From Typha latifolia (lineage: Eukaryota; Streptophyta; Magnoliopsida; Poales; Typhaceae), in the NCBI GenBank assembly GCA_019914945.1, contig CM034102.1:14373501-14437500 (forward strand): a stretch of 64,000 nucleotides of DNA. The letters run 5' to 3'. The notes beneath the pieces are model-generated. The model saw only the letters and a program-made list of their open reading frames with translations, was not told the DNA's origin and did no database searches. Of this stretch, positions 46,538 through 61,500 are shown piece by piece (positions within the stretch are counted from its first letter, which is position 1; each line of letters opens with the position of its first letter). The position numbers were made by a program, and so were the translations under genes.

Positions 46538-49500
46538 TTAAGGCTGCTGGTGAAAATAAGGATGACTTAAAGCTTCATCAACACTAAGACGATCCTCCTG
46601 CAAGATAAGCCAAGGGATCAAACATAATGTTAAACAAAAGAACCATGTTATAAAACAAGAAAAGAAGATAATGCATATTATAAGATTTATGTGATAGATG
46701 AAGCAATTCATCTCTAAGACTAAAAGCAAAGCCTTATTAGGGTTATAACTCATTGGATATGGTTTCTAACAAGCAGTCATGAATAACCATTTAGGATCCA
46801 AATATAAGCAGGAACTATTATCACACTCCAAAATACAGAATAAGTAACACATTGCTTACAGGATGCCAAACTAACAGCTTGCGCACCAATCGTAATGCCC
46901 AAACATTTGGAAATCTGCACAACATTATCACCCATGGATCGATTATAATTATTTAAGCACAAATTACAGTAACTAAGAAAAAACTGACTCGAAAGGAACC
47001 AGAATCACCAACCCCCTTTTAAGAGGATCACGAATCTTCACTTGGTGAGAAAATGACTCTTCGGAGCATTTCCATGAAGCTGGCCAGACACCACCCTTCA
47101 AAAAGAGTTTAATGTCTCAGTTGGCATACGAAAGAGTGTTCCATAGACAATCAAATTACTGTAATTGTTACATTTGACAAGAATTTTTAGTTTATAATTT
47201 TATACACAAACCACAAGACTGCCAAAGAAACAATAATATCATCACTATCAGAGTAACAAGAACTCAGATCCAGTCAGCCTGAGACATCCAAAGTTTCCTA
47301 AAGTATAATTATTCGCTAGTTCAGACCAAGTAATTTATATTGATTGTTCTCACACTATGATAACAATCCAATTGTTAAGAGCCATTTTCATCAAACACAT
47401 AGAGATATTAGAGGTTCAACCTGAAATGCAACTTGATATAAGCGTTAGAGTGAACTCAAATACACTAGATTTTTGAGAGGTGGGAAGCAGAAGAAGCACA
47501 CTGCATACACACATTGGAGCAGTCAAAGATTTACATTAAAAAAAAAAAGAGCAGTCAAAGATGCTAAGGTAACTCTGTCATTGCCATGACAAATGTATGC
47601 ACACAGAACCAGGTACAGAGCTGTTATGACAAACCTTTAGCTAATTAAGACTAAGTGGTGCATTGGACCTTCTCTCACATCTTCTTGCCTTGCTATGTAT
47701 CCCTTATTCCCACTTACAAGTTACAAGCACGTACGGTGGTTTCATACCTTCATGTAGCAACCACCTATTCTCTACTCATATTACCTTTCGCAGATCCTGC
47801 AAGGAGAAGGTGGCTGTCCTGGCATATTACCTTGTCCCTTTCTCTCATAGAAGAGTTGCAACCATGTAAGGTTACTATATCAAACATCTGTCAGTTCCCT
47901 CCCTCTGTCCCTTTCTCCCCCTCATGTCATGCCACTGTGGTGTCTTGCAACCAACCAGGTAGCAATGCAGCTCTCGTACACACAAAGTGAAGACAGGAGA
48001 AGTGGCTTGCACCACTCTCTAGCTATATACATTCAAGTTATGCCAATTAGATTGTGAAAGGAAGGATCAAAAACAGCCAGAAGTCTTCTGAAGCCACTGG
48101 CACCTGCTAACTGTGGAGTTCACATATTTTCCTCTCCATTCATCAGTACTGATATTCATATCAAGGAACACATGATCCTCAGTTCTTCAGATCATTATGC
48201 CCCCATCTAGTCTTAGGTTTCTAGTTGCGGCTACCATATTCTCTTCAAAATATGGAGAAGTCACATTGGGATAAATTTAGCCAATTCATGTTGTGTTAAT
48301 CAAATTAACAAGTGTGGTTGCCACTGTACACAAGTGACATCTATCCCAAGAAATGGTTTTGCCAACTCAGTCAGTTGGCACCCACCAGTTCATTGGCTCG
48401 AACTACATTCCAATATCAACTTAAAAACCTTTCACCACTGTTCCAATTTCCAAATATGGCATATCATGCTTTAACTTTCAACATATTGAACTATTGAATC
48501 ACTACATAGAGGCCTATAATCTTACTTTCTATGACAACAAACAAGATAGTTTAATTGGTCAATTTGAGGATTCACAATTTCACATATGCCAGTGTATCCT
48601 TTTCCATTTCTTACAGATGAGGTATAAGGGAAAAGATCCAGCCATAAAAAGGAAAAGGAAAAGGAAAAGGAAAAAAGTTCTCGTCATGCATCACAAAGAA
48701 AGAACCAGAAAAAGGTCTGCTGCACAAACTAATTCATTGTCTTGCAATATCTGAGGAAAAACGGAAGAGAAACAAGTAGACTCACTTGGTCTAATGTGCT
48801 TCTGCTCTGATGATGTTGTGAGGAGATCCCAGGAATTAAGATGCACATTTCCATGTATGATCTCAATCTAACTTGTGAAAGGTATAGAAGCACCATCAAT
48901 AAGTAATTTTCTTATATGAAACAATCAGATAACATCATCAGCTAGCTAGATAACATACCAAGAAAATTTGAGTCAAATAATTAAATTCTATAACCTCATA
49001 ACATAGTAGATAAAAGTTGGTGAACGTGTAAAGCAGTTACTCAATATTTGGAGTGATAAGGCATGAACAAAGGAAATAAAGACTTTGATGGTCTTCCTGA
49101 TCATGAACTTGATCTTCTAAATAGTTGCATTTTGTTGAGCAAGAGTGTTCTTGTCTTCCCTCACCTTTGATTCACCTTTTCCTCAGACAGAAGAACGACG
49201 GATTGAAGACAAGACAACCATTACCATGACCCAAAGAAGAGAATGAATTTCATCCAACCCAAAAGAGGACTGAAAAAAGATCACTGACTGAAGCAAGACA
49301 AGTTCCACTCTCATTTCACACTGCTGTTCCTCCCAATGGTGAGACAAGTGGCACTGCCTCAGCACCAGATCACTTGAGTGAGACAGAGGAGAGTGGGATT
49401 TTGTCTGTAGGGGTGGACAACCTTCTCTCTTAAGCCTTATCTCTCACCGGATTCACCTTAGAAGTTCTGTTTAAACAGTTACACTTACAGCTATAGCTGA

Positions 49501-52500
49501 ACCAGTACTCCAAACAACTGCACACTTGTAGGCAATATATAGCAAATAACTATTCATACTATGTTATCACTGCTAGCAAAATATATTAAAAAGCAGAACA
49601 TTTATAAAATTCCACAAAATTAATATCTTACTTGTACGCAAGCTCCTTTGTATGCTCACTCCAGCCATCAAGATGCTGGTCCATTAGAGCACGGGTACGA
49701 TCATCTATCTGAAAAACATGTGGCGAACCTAAGATCAACTCTAGCATCACAACTCCCACACTCCACATATCATACCTGCCAAAAAGATGAAAAAATGACC
49801 ATGAAGGTAGATAGTCCAATTTATGAAAAAGTGAATAGGAAGAAATAAATGAAGTGCAATATATAATTGTTCATACTAGCCACAAACCCATAAAAGAAAC
49901 AGGATTATAGAATCAGCAATTCTGGAAGAATTAAATACTGACGAGTTAAGTGAAATCAGATATTCCAAATCAAAATAAAAGAAAATGACATACTTTAGTC
50001 TTCCACCTTTTGGCACCTGAAACCAGTATGCATTTAGTAGAGCTTCTGGAGGAGTGTACTCAAATGTCTGCTCGGATCTTGTAAAAAAATAACAAAAAAA
50101 AACCTGAGATAGAATTCCATTAAGTCACAAAAAATGTCAACAGGAACTCAACATGGTGAAGTTAATGGCTTAATGCTGATCAATGTCATTATATGAGGAC
50201 ATCTTGGTCATGAAGGCCAATAATATTTTACATGTTATGTCCATAACAGGTATCAAGCATGGATCTGTTAAATTCGGCATGGAATGGCAAGTTCGATAAC
50301 ATCATCTATCATATGGATTCTTTTCTTACATTCAGCTCTTTCTAATGTAATGATCTCAAGTGCTATAATTTTCTTTCTACTTCCTCATATCTAGGGTATG
50401 GACACGAGTAGTAGTCCAATAGAAATCATAGCCAGTAAAACATGACGTGCAATAGAATCCTCTTACATTGATAGTGGAATAACTCGAAAGGCAAACAACT
50501 AAAATAAGTGACCACAAAATATTTCTATATGCAGAGAATGAAATGGATCAGCCTTCCAAATAGCAAAGGGACTTCCTACGTGTAATCACTAAGAAAAATG
50601 TTTCCTACCTGGTTGGCCCAGATCCATATAGATGCTTCATGGTGAAATCATCAATGGCACTTCCAAAGTCAATAATGCGCCTAGCAATGGAAAAATGATG
50701 TAAATCAAATCATCAACTTTAGAACAAATTAAAGCATACTAAGTTACTTGAAGAGAATGTAAAGCATACAACAATCACATCACCAGAAGTCTTATGAAAT
50801 TTCTGGAAACCGCATGGATAATTAGTCATTACAGTCTATACTCTATACAAAGTTTTAAGGATGTCAAATTGAAATTCATTAAGTTTAATCTTTAGATACT
50901 TCTAAAGCACATAATGTTACAAAAATAATGTATTAAAGCTCAGCAACCATTTCCTTTCGCTCTACTGAACTTATAGTCGGAGAAACAAAAGGACATTGTG
51001 TTCCTCCTTCATAGCTTTGATTTGCAAATAGATGGCATAAATTATTAGTGAATGGTAAAAAATTATTATAAGGTGAATACTCCAACTGTCGAATAAAAGC
51101 CCAATGTATACATCTGATGTAGACATGATTATCTGACATCTATAGATTACACTTTACAACTCAGATAAGTGAATAATCAATACATAGTAGAAGACAGTTT
51201 CAGATGATCTATGAAGTATGAACATATCTAGTTTGTTGATGATTTTTCTCTAACAGAACTATAAAACATTTACTTAATGCTTAAACTTGTAATTGCAACA
51301 AGGCAAAGAATCAATTCCAAATGACATATCTACATATTATTAAAATGAAATAGCTCCACCTTTTGTATCACTATATATTAACAATTCAAAAATCTCTCCT
51401 CCAATCAATCAACAAAGCTTCATAAGCAACTCATAAAAAGTAAAAATAAGAATATCAGGAAATAGGAGAATGAAGTACATGTTCAAACGATTTTCCTTTC
51501 CCCCACTTGGAATCTCTCTTAAGCATCTTCCAGTTTCCACATCTTCAAAACATACTATCATGTTTTCTTCAATACCAGGAAAAAAGGTATGTTAGCATGG
51601 CCTTTGATGCCTCAGATTGTGACACTACTGAAGCAAGAAAACCTGGAGAGAAGGGCATGACAACTATACCTGGCTTAATGTCTCTATGAGTAATGTTGCG
51701 GTCATGACATGCCTTTAGAGCCATCAGCTACCTCAAGGGAAAAGGAAAAAGAGTAGCCACAGTATAGGTGTTAATACTTATATGATTAACTATGAAGTAA
51801 CCAAGGTCTAGAGAAGCATATAACCTTACACTACCATATCATTATTGGGTCCCAAAGCATCAATTTTCCATTATTCTATAGCATGATGAGAGGAAAAAGG
51901 AATTCATGCTTAAAATCTACAATCCCAATGATTTTCTATAGAGGTACCATTTTCAATTTAAATTAGAATGTAAGAACTTGCATAAAAATTTTAGTTTCAA
52001 TTCAAACATTGTTTCAAGCATTTTCTAGGTGTATTGGAACAGATAAACTGGTAAGGAAAATCTCCAAGCCCTTCTTCAAGCCGAGCATTCCTTAGCCAGT
52101 CATCAAGTCAGAGCAGGACCTTAATGTGTTGGCAACAAATAGAATAAAGTTGTCTCTTTCTGCTTGTGCACCTGACCGTCATGGTTCATAGACCAATAAG
52201 ATAGAGATGTGCCCTATTCTGTTGGGGATTACAAATAAATTTTCCAAGTTTCGAATATAAAAGTTTGAGCCTTTCTGTGTTTACTCCTGTATCATTTGCC
52301 TGTTTTCTGTATTCTAGTGGCAGTTTCCTAATTGATTTTCTCTTCCTACATCATATGTGAGTCATCCTCTATACCAAAAAAGAATTAATTCTAAGAAAAG
52401 CAACCGCTTGGAACACAGGAAATGCCAAAAACACTGAAGAACTGGGTAGACATACCAGCTGCCAAATAAGATTTTGCATTTCCTTTTTCCCTGCTTCTGT

Positions 52501-55500
52501 TGTCCTCAACCAATACCACCATGTCGATGGACGTAATATTTGGATATATCTGACCTTTTCATCCCTGACATCGCCTGTGACCAACTTTGTTTCTTCGGCT
52601 GTATATATTAGTTTGGACAGTGAGACACCTTCGTTCTGGAAGACGAGCCATATTTCTTTTGATTCTGACTCAAAAGATTCTACAAACCTAGCTATATGAT
52701 TTAGGCCTCCACATTTAACATATGTTCTGAAATTCTTTGTGAATTCATCTGTGGAGTTGAAGATAAATTCCATCTCATCATCTGATATATTCTTCTTCAG
52801 TAAATAAGAAGAATTGAACTGTCCATCCATTGCGAAGTCTGTTAATGATTCTGCAACCACCAAGCCTCCAAGAGAAATAGAAGCATTTAAGAAAATTTCA
52901 CCAAAATACTTCTCACGCAATCCACTTAAATATGCAGCAGTTCCTCTCTCTACCTGACACAATAGCAATAGCTAGCATCCTTCAAAAAATTGAAGTAAAA
53001 ACTTTAATAGAAGGAAATTATCTTTCAATAATTTCATAAGCTGATAAAAATGAATCCATTTCAGATTCCATAAAAAGAAGACATGCAAGATTTCAACCAA
53101 GTACCTGTGTCACTGACCAGAAAAGCAAGTACCATAAAAAAGTATTAGCATAGATAATGTAATCTTAAAAATGAGAAAGTTACTCCTACTGTAGCCTTGT
53201 AGGGTACAAGAAGCTTTTATATCCCAATACATGATTTATCAGAAAATAGAAAATGATATATTGGTGAGTTATTTTTGTCTAATGAATAAGAATACTCCCT
53301 AGGCATTGCCAAACAAGCAAATAAATTTGCGTTTCATAGACTCAATAGTCAATACCACTAATTAAGCTATTATATATTTATATTGCTTTCTACATAATTA
53401 TATGTATGCCCATTGACAAATAGTGTTAAGAAAAGAATGAGAGATGGTATGGAAGCTGAAGTCATACGTAAACAAATCTTCTCAGCATCAACGAACACAT
53501 AAATAACACAATGTAGTTCCAATTTCCAAAACCTCTAAAGCATAAAAAAGTAATCCAAAATGCAATTAATAATGGCAAGTTCTCAATGTAACCTCCTCTA
53601 ATCCAAAAATTACAATTGGATTGAAGGTTATAATTGGTAGATAAGATAAGTCCTTCCTGAAATTGTTAGGCATGAGAACAAAAATGACCAAACAAAAGAA
53701 AATTTGTCGGTCAATTTGCCAGATATGTTGGCCTGACTTTAATGGTTGCTCTAAATCCTAATTAAATTCTCTTGATTTTCACTCTCTCTCTCTTTTCAGC
53801 CATCTCTCTCTCCCCAAATATTTGTTGTCTACATTAAAACATCAAATAGTAGAGAAAAACATTCCAAGTTCATGTTCCGATTGATGTTTAGAAGATGGAA
53901 AAGTATACTATACCCTTAATAGACCAATAAAAATGAGAAGATGCAATATGGTGGTTGATGGATACAGTAGTATAAGATTCACTAGAGAAAATGCATGGTC
54001 ATTATAGATCCGATCTAAAATAGAGCAGTAATCCTTAGCCTAAATCATATGTTTGAAAAAGATGAATTCTACCTAATTGATCTTGCTCCAGTTAGAAGTT
54101 GGATTAACTTCTTTATTGCAAATGCAACCGGAATATCATATTATCTGGCACATTCTACGCTTCTTCCTTTTTCTTGCGATTCTAGAAGAATCATCTCGAA
54201 TTATCTAGAAATGTTGAGTTGATGTAAAGGCCTAAAGGGCAAGTCAAAAGAAAAGCTTTGAAGAAAAGGAGAAAACAATTTCCTTAATGATAATGGAGAA
54301 CAGGAGAAGTAAAACCATTACTCTTTAACAAATATTCATTTTCAAAGAATAAGCATGAAATTTCTTATTATTAAAACACACACAAACATGCAGGAAACAA
54401 AGGTACTAAATGTCTAAATGTATATTAAAAAAAAAAAAGATTATCCAACTTACCATTATGCGCTTCAATATAAATAAGTCACCATCCGTTGAATCAGTAC
54501 TGGAATTTCCACTGCTGCATTTACTCATGTTGCAGTTACAAGGATCTAGATGTAGACTACTAGAAAAATGAGACAAATTTTCATGGGCATTGCCATCTTG
54601 AGAGCAATTCCAATGAAATGCTAGCCAAACTTCACCATAGGATCCACGGTCATACTTCCTCTTCAGTTTATATCTAAGTTAAAAAGGAGAACAGGATAAA
54701 GAAATATTGTAAGGGAAATTATAGCAACAATAATCAGAACTAAAAAGTCAGCAGTACTATGCTGAAAGAGCTGATTGCACAGATGGAGTATGGAACAATA
54801 TAGAATAGACAAGTGTAGCAGTTGGGACAAGTGCTATCCTAATTATGATTACACCACCGGTAGGAAAATTAAAAATCCAGGGACTTTAGAAACTTCAAGA
54901 TAATACCAGGAATTATCTGCTGCCTCTTAAGTACAACCATTGCTGGCAGAGACTTCAGTACAGCCACACAAAGTTAAAAGGGTAAAAGGGGGGGGGGGGT
55001 TGGGGTGGGGGTTAGTGTATACTGTATACACCTTGGGTTGCTGCTGGAGTTCATATCCCACTTGATGTTTACTGTCTCCAGGTCAAATATATCAATCTTA
55101 AATATATGTAAAGAATTGAGACCAATAATTAGCCTTTTGTTTTAAAAATTAGAATTACGATGGGTTCTAGAAAATGGAAAAACCCAAAACTGACTTGAAA
55201 TTATAGAAATAGTCAGTTTTGGCAGTTTCAGTTGAAACAGGTGAAATAATTGAAACCAGTGACTGAAACAGTCAGACTGGCTGGGCAGCTACCAAAACCA
55301 GCGAACTTGGTTGAAACCTCCCGGAAACTAGTAATCTTATCAGTTACCAGTCTCAAGGTGGGTGTCAGTCGAAACTTTATACCATAGTGATAGCATAAGA
55401 AGACCACAGATAAGCTAGGTGAGTCAAGATTCACATATCCCCTTGTCTCATTCTAATGACACACAACCTTAATATAACAGATGATGTCCTGCGAAATTTG

Positions 55501-58500
55501 TAAAGAGTTCATGAGGTACTTATTTGGCCGTACTACATATTTGATAGTTTGGTTCAAAGAATAGTCTAAATGATATTTTAAAGAAACTCTTAATCAGTTC
55601 TAGCATCCATGACCTTTCACATGCCGTGTGAGTCATTGTACAATATCCAACTTTTGGGCTGAGGATTCTCATGCCCAAGTCTCAGTACCATTAGACATAA
55701 AGATAACATTTGAAATGCAATAACATAAGTTAATGTGTACGACTGTACAACACGTTTTTCTCAGTGACAATGAAATTATATTATCATCAAATTACATACT
55801 TCCTATGGAAATCTATCATTACTGAGATAGAATATAGTGCAATTGTTCCTATAACTACATATAATAGCTTAGGCATGTGCGATCCACTAAATGTGACAGG
55901 AAAAGCTCAACAAAATGCATTTGAGAACATAGGTTGATAATTACTATGCCTTCTCGTGTCAAATATGACCAAATTTCGCAAAATTTCTCAACTACGGATT
56001 GGTTTTTGCCAAGCCAAGAACAGAATGACAAAATTACAACTCTATCCCTACCTAAAAATGACATGTCAACAAAGAGAGGTTTAATTAAGTCGACAGAAGA
56101 AAAAGTTCTAAAAAAACACTTCTTCTCCCCTTCTTCTATTCCATCTTTGTTCTCCAGTGGGACTATGTCCACCGAGATAGGACTATGTCCACCAACAAGG
56201 CCTCCTCCCCTCCCATGCCTTCCCTCTTCTTCCACATCCTCCACTACTACTACACCTATAGCAACCCCTTCATCAATGCTGGCATTCCCCCTTCCTATCC
56301 GCCAACCAACACCTGCCACTATTGCCTCTTTCTCCTTCTTGTTGGCAATACTCTCTCTATCTAATCATTTGTTTCTCTTTGTACCCTTTGATGGGTATGA
56401 CGAATTTCCTATTAGGATCTCAGAGGTGGCTCCTTTCTGAGAGGTGACTTTTAGGGGTGAAAAGACTGTTGATATTCCTTGCAGTGGAGTTGGAAAGGGA
56501 TAAGCATAGACTCTTCCTTGAAACGAAAGAGGAGAAAAGATCTTTTTTTTTTTGTCTAGTAATGGCTTTCGTCCTCATCCTCTTGTCCAAATATCCAATC
56601 ACAAAACAACCATTCCCTAATTCCTTCAAAATCTACCTTCAATCTCGCCCCATCCCATTCCCCTAAACCTACAACCAAAGAAACTACAAGTAGAAATGAA
56701 AAAAAGGGAGGGAAAGTTAGGAAGAAAGGAGAGAAGGAGAGAGAACTCAGAGAAGAAGGAAAGTAAAAGAGAGGGTAAGGGCATGTTTATTCATCAATTT
56801 AGTTAATTTAATCTCTAAGGTTATTTCTATACATACAACAAAAAAGGGGGCCACATGCAAGTCACTCATGCATTTTCTAATACAATCCTGATGGAAAGGG
56901 CACAGTGATACACTTAAGTAATTCAAGAAATTGTTTCTCCTTCTAAATGTAGCAAGAGGTTGTATATATGTTTCTGATTGATTATAAGTCTATGTAGGAT
57001 TTTAAAGTCAAACACATTGATAAAGTCACTTGTTATACTTAGTACTCTTTTGCTTCTAAAATCACTATATATCTCGTTATTGCAATTTCTGAAAATCTTC
57101 ACAAATAGTTTGTATTTCATCTAGCTCTAATTAGCAGAAAACAAGAAAAATCAAGACCACCTTCTATTCTATTATTTCATGAAAGCATGTTGTTTCTGGC
57201 TCTGAAAAAGCATAACGCATTAGCTTCCCTTTTCTTTCTCAAGGTGAACTTTATTGTCCCCCTCCCCCCACCCCAAACAAAAGAGGGGGAAAAAAGTCCT
57301 TGCTCTGCACTTGACCATATTGCATTTTCTATATGGAATATATGCTGCACTCTCAACCCACAAAGTCACATACAATCTTATAAAGTGTTATACAAAAACT
57401 GATGTAGGTTCACTAAAAGTCATCTAGTTCTTAATTAGTTACTACGAAGATAGAAACAGTACCTGAAATCTGGTATTTTGTAACCAACTGAATCTGAAGT
57501 GTTGGATCTGTTACCATTATAAGGAAGGGAATCAAGCAACCCAAGATACTTAGCAAAAACTTCAGGACTAGTGCACTGGCCTTTTTCTTCATTTTGAAAA
57601 CCAAAATACCAGCAGAACTTCTTTTCCTTATAGAGCAATAGAGGCCCTTCGCCTGAACATTGTTGGTAAAATTATAATCCTTCCCAGAAGAAATGAGACA
57701 ACAATACACAGCTAATATAGAACTATTTCAGTATTCCTCACTTTCTCAGTCAAACTGAAATGAAGACAATGGCAGTTAAAGCATATTATAGAGCATAACC
57801 TTCTGGGGAAAGTATAGCAAGCTATATAAATGATGTAGTACATAAGAACCAGTGGGTTATAGCCATATAAAATTTTGCAGGAAAACAATGAAAGATGGAA
57901 CCAAAAAAGAAACAACTAAATAACAAATACATCATTTCTGAGAAATCAACTCATTTTTTTTTAGAAAAAAGGGGTCACAATTAGAGAGAAGATCTGACAA
58001 TGAGCTAGTGAGGAAAATTACTAAGACTGATTCTACGACATCTTCTTTTTTTCTCATATCGCTAGTACGTATAAACTACTCCATAGGAGAACAGGATTGG
58101 TGAAAACATCAGGCCCAGATCATCAATCAGAGGCGTGTGCAGTTGCAGGCCACCTATTGACACTTTAGTTGGTGACAGATTATAAGAGAGATAGTCTTTA
58201 TGTTTTATTCTTTGGGCACTTTGGTCTTTTCATGTAGAGGTATTTTAGTGATTTAGTCTATTTATCTTTTTTACGGTTTGCCTATATGAAGGATTGTTAT
58301 TATCTTATTTGAGGTTAATGAATATTTTGAGATTATCATTGTTTCTCTTTGGTGAATTCCAACACCCCATTGGTGGATTCTGCGGGTTATTAATGGATTC
58401 CAACACTCCATAGGTTGATTCCACAGATTTGTCTTCTTTATATCATTGCCCTACATCAAGGATAATCTGAATTTACAAAAAGGTAGTTATGTATACCAAT

Positions 58501-61500
58501 TTGACAAAGAAAAGGATTTCAATTTGCACAACATGAGAAAAGGATTTCATTTTGCACAACAAAATTTAACATGACAAGGAAAAATGCATTCGAGTATTGC
58601 AATCGAGAAAAATGTCTTAATCCATTCTCAACCTCTCAAGGTTGCATATACAAAGATTCCTTTGAGGAAATTGTTCTCCCACTATATTGTTGACAAACAT
58701 GGAACAAATAAATTTTGAGTCAACAATCTACAAAAACATAATTCATTATTTGCCCAAAAGGAAAATTAATATTCTGACCTCAAAGTTTAGAATAATCCTG
58801 TCAACTGAAGGACATAAATTATTAAGACAACATTTTCTGCAGTAACTTTTCTGATAAACTAAACACAACATATTGGGTAGAAAGTAAATGCCAAGACAGC
58901 TTCTGACATGAATGTCAGAAAATCAGAATAAACCAGGTAAGAAACTTACTATGGTAAGACATAGTAGGTCCAGTTGACATGTGATGGAAGTCATGCACAT
59001 CGTCAGTCTGGTATATATCCGGTGCTCGGAAAATATAGTCTGTCTCCTGATTGAGATTCTCAGATAGATAGAAACAACCTAATCTCTTAAGTCTTGCTTC
59101 AACCTATATCCAGAACAAGAAGGAAAAGTAATTCAACATGAAGTGCCCAGTCATCTCCTTAAAATTTAACAAACTGGTTAGCACTTAGCAGATAATAAAT
59201 AAAAGAAGAATGTGATGGTACAATTGCTAGAATTTCCCTCTTACCAAGAGCCGCTGAAATTTTTCTGTCATATGGTTGAAATACTCCATTGCTAAAAGAC
59301 TTGAACTGATGGCATCATTAGCTGGCCAGATTCGAACATACATTAAGACGTGTCAATGTTGAGTAGATTGTCATGAAAGGATATTTCACTAAGATAGTAC
59401 ATGCAGGTAAAAAAATATATTCACATGTCATGAATGAATAGGAACTTTAGAATTGAATTTAAATCATGCAAAACTAAAATTTGGGAAATTCTTGGATGAC
59501 AAAGCTAATTGAATCATGGAACCTGAAAACTTTTATGTTTTAAACTATGCACTTGTGTACTCAAGAAGCTCTTTGAAGTTTGTAGTTTGAAGGGTATGAG
59601 ACAATTCAGAAAGAGGTGGGTATAAGAACCAACTATAAAAGTTACCAAATCACAGGAGAAAAATTAGAAAGTTACAAAATGGCAAATAAGTCGATGTCAT
59701 GCAACTATAGGGACAATGAAGAAACAATAATAGCTATAAGAGGATCTTGATAACTCTGTGTAGTCACTGTAGTGCAGAGAAAATGCAAGAACTTAAAGTT
59801 GACAACTTTAAAGTCAAAGTAATGGACCTGTAGATTGATTGATCTTGTGCAAATGAAAATCACAAAAGATAAAGACAATAAGGACAACTTTTATGAAGGT
59901 TTAAATAAGAAATAAATAATTTGTAAGATAAACACCTAGTGTAAAAAAAAATCAGCAACTGTATGACTACAAGCCAAGTTTACATATAGACTGAACGTGT
60001 AGAAGTGAGAAGTTGCTCCAGTTTTAAGTTGGTAGAGTTGCAGAGTGATTTATTTACACAAGTAATCCCTTCAAATTATGTAAGATGAAAATCCGCCTAA
60101 TTAAAAGGAAGGTTCAGAAGTCTCATAAAGAAGCTGTCAAATATAATTAAATTGCATTGAATGTGTTAAAAGTTGGTCATAGTGATCTCTTGTCTTAAGT
60201 CCAAAATGTTGCCAGAGTTTATATGTCATTTGCAGTGCAGAGAATGACCCTTTTTAAGTAGCACTTTAGAATGACATTGCAGAGAATGATCCTTATAAGT
60301 AGCAATACAAATCTCGTTTAAAAAAATATATATAAACGTTGCCAAAAACACTGATTTTGAAGAGAGTAAGTCTTATCAACATGGATAATCATCCCCAAGA
60401 AATTACATCTATTAATTTTTCATTTATTTCTAGTGTAAGGATTAGATAAAATCAAGCAGCGTTTAACGCCTATGTTCTGGGAATTATGGAACTAACTCAA
60501 CAAAGCATATCTCAACATTATGGTCTTCATTTCTGCTAACAAGATGTAAAAGCTGATTTGTATTCTCAAGTCAGCAAGAAGTTGAAGACCAAGCAATCTC
60601 TCATGCCACTACAAAACGTCACAACTCTAATCAGGGACAGAGTTCAACATACTTTTAGAGACCTACAAATGCCACCTTTAATGAACAACCGGACCGAATA
60701 TATTACGGAAAGCTGCTTGACAACTTAAAAGGATACAAAACTAAGTGGTTAAGGTCTCCAATTTTTACAAATTTAAGAATATCCAAAATTTATCTCATTT
60801 TAAATCCACAGAAACATCTTGATCTATGAGAGATTAACCATAAGATATATATACAACTATAAGAAAATGGCATCCAAGGGCATGGGCCTGTGACCTACCC
60901 AAAAATGAACTCATAACCCCTTATCAAGCCTTACTGTCATACTAAGACTAACCAAATGGTTCTCTTATGTATTTACTCCATCAACAAAACAGCAAAGCAA
61001 ATGGTTCTCCAGAATTCCATTATAAACCAGAAATATGTTCCCTACTGATTCCAAAGACCCTTTAAGAAATATTTTGGAAGAGACATACTGGACATTTAAC
61101 TGTCGCTTTCAAACAAAAAGAAACACAAAAGAATGTTATGTATAAATACACCAAAGAATGTTATTTGTAATTATATATGATTCGCTGAATAAATGTACTA
61201 ATCATGCATAAGTTCAACCAAGATATGCCCGTTAAATGAATCCCACTACTGAAGGTTTAAAGTAGTTCAAACAATATTATAATTAGGGTACCACACTACA
61301 ACTTAAGCGCAAATGTCAAAATACACTATATTAAACTAGACCACTGCAAGGACAGGATTAAGAACATTTTTAAATATCGTCAGATTAGAAGAGGTGTGAA
61401 TCACAATCTAGAGCTGGCCAACATCTGCAGGCTCGTAATTTCTAATTATGCTACATTCACATTTCTTAAAATATAATAAAGTCCGGAAAAATCTTTCCAG

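Noticed and set aside
55934..56440. 168-codon plus-strand ORF
   Set aside because: It lies wholly in a PP2C-kinase intron, is Ser/Thr/Pro low-complexity, and shows no recognisable domain.
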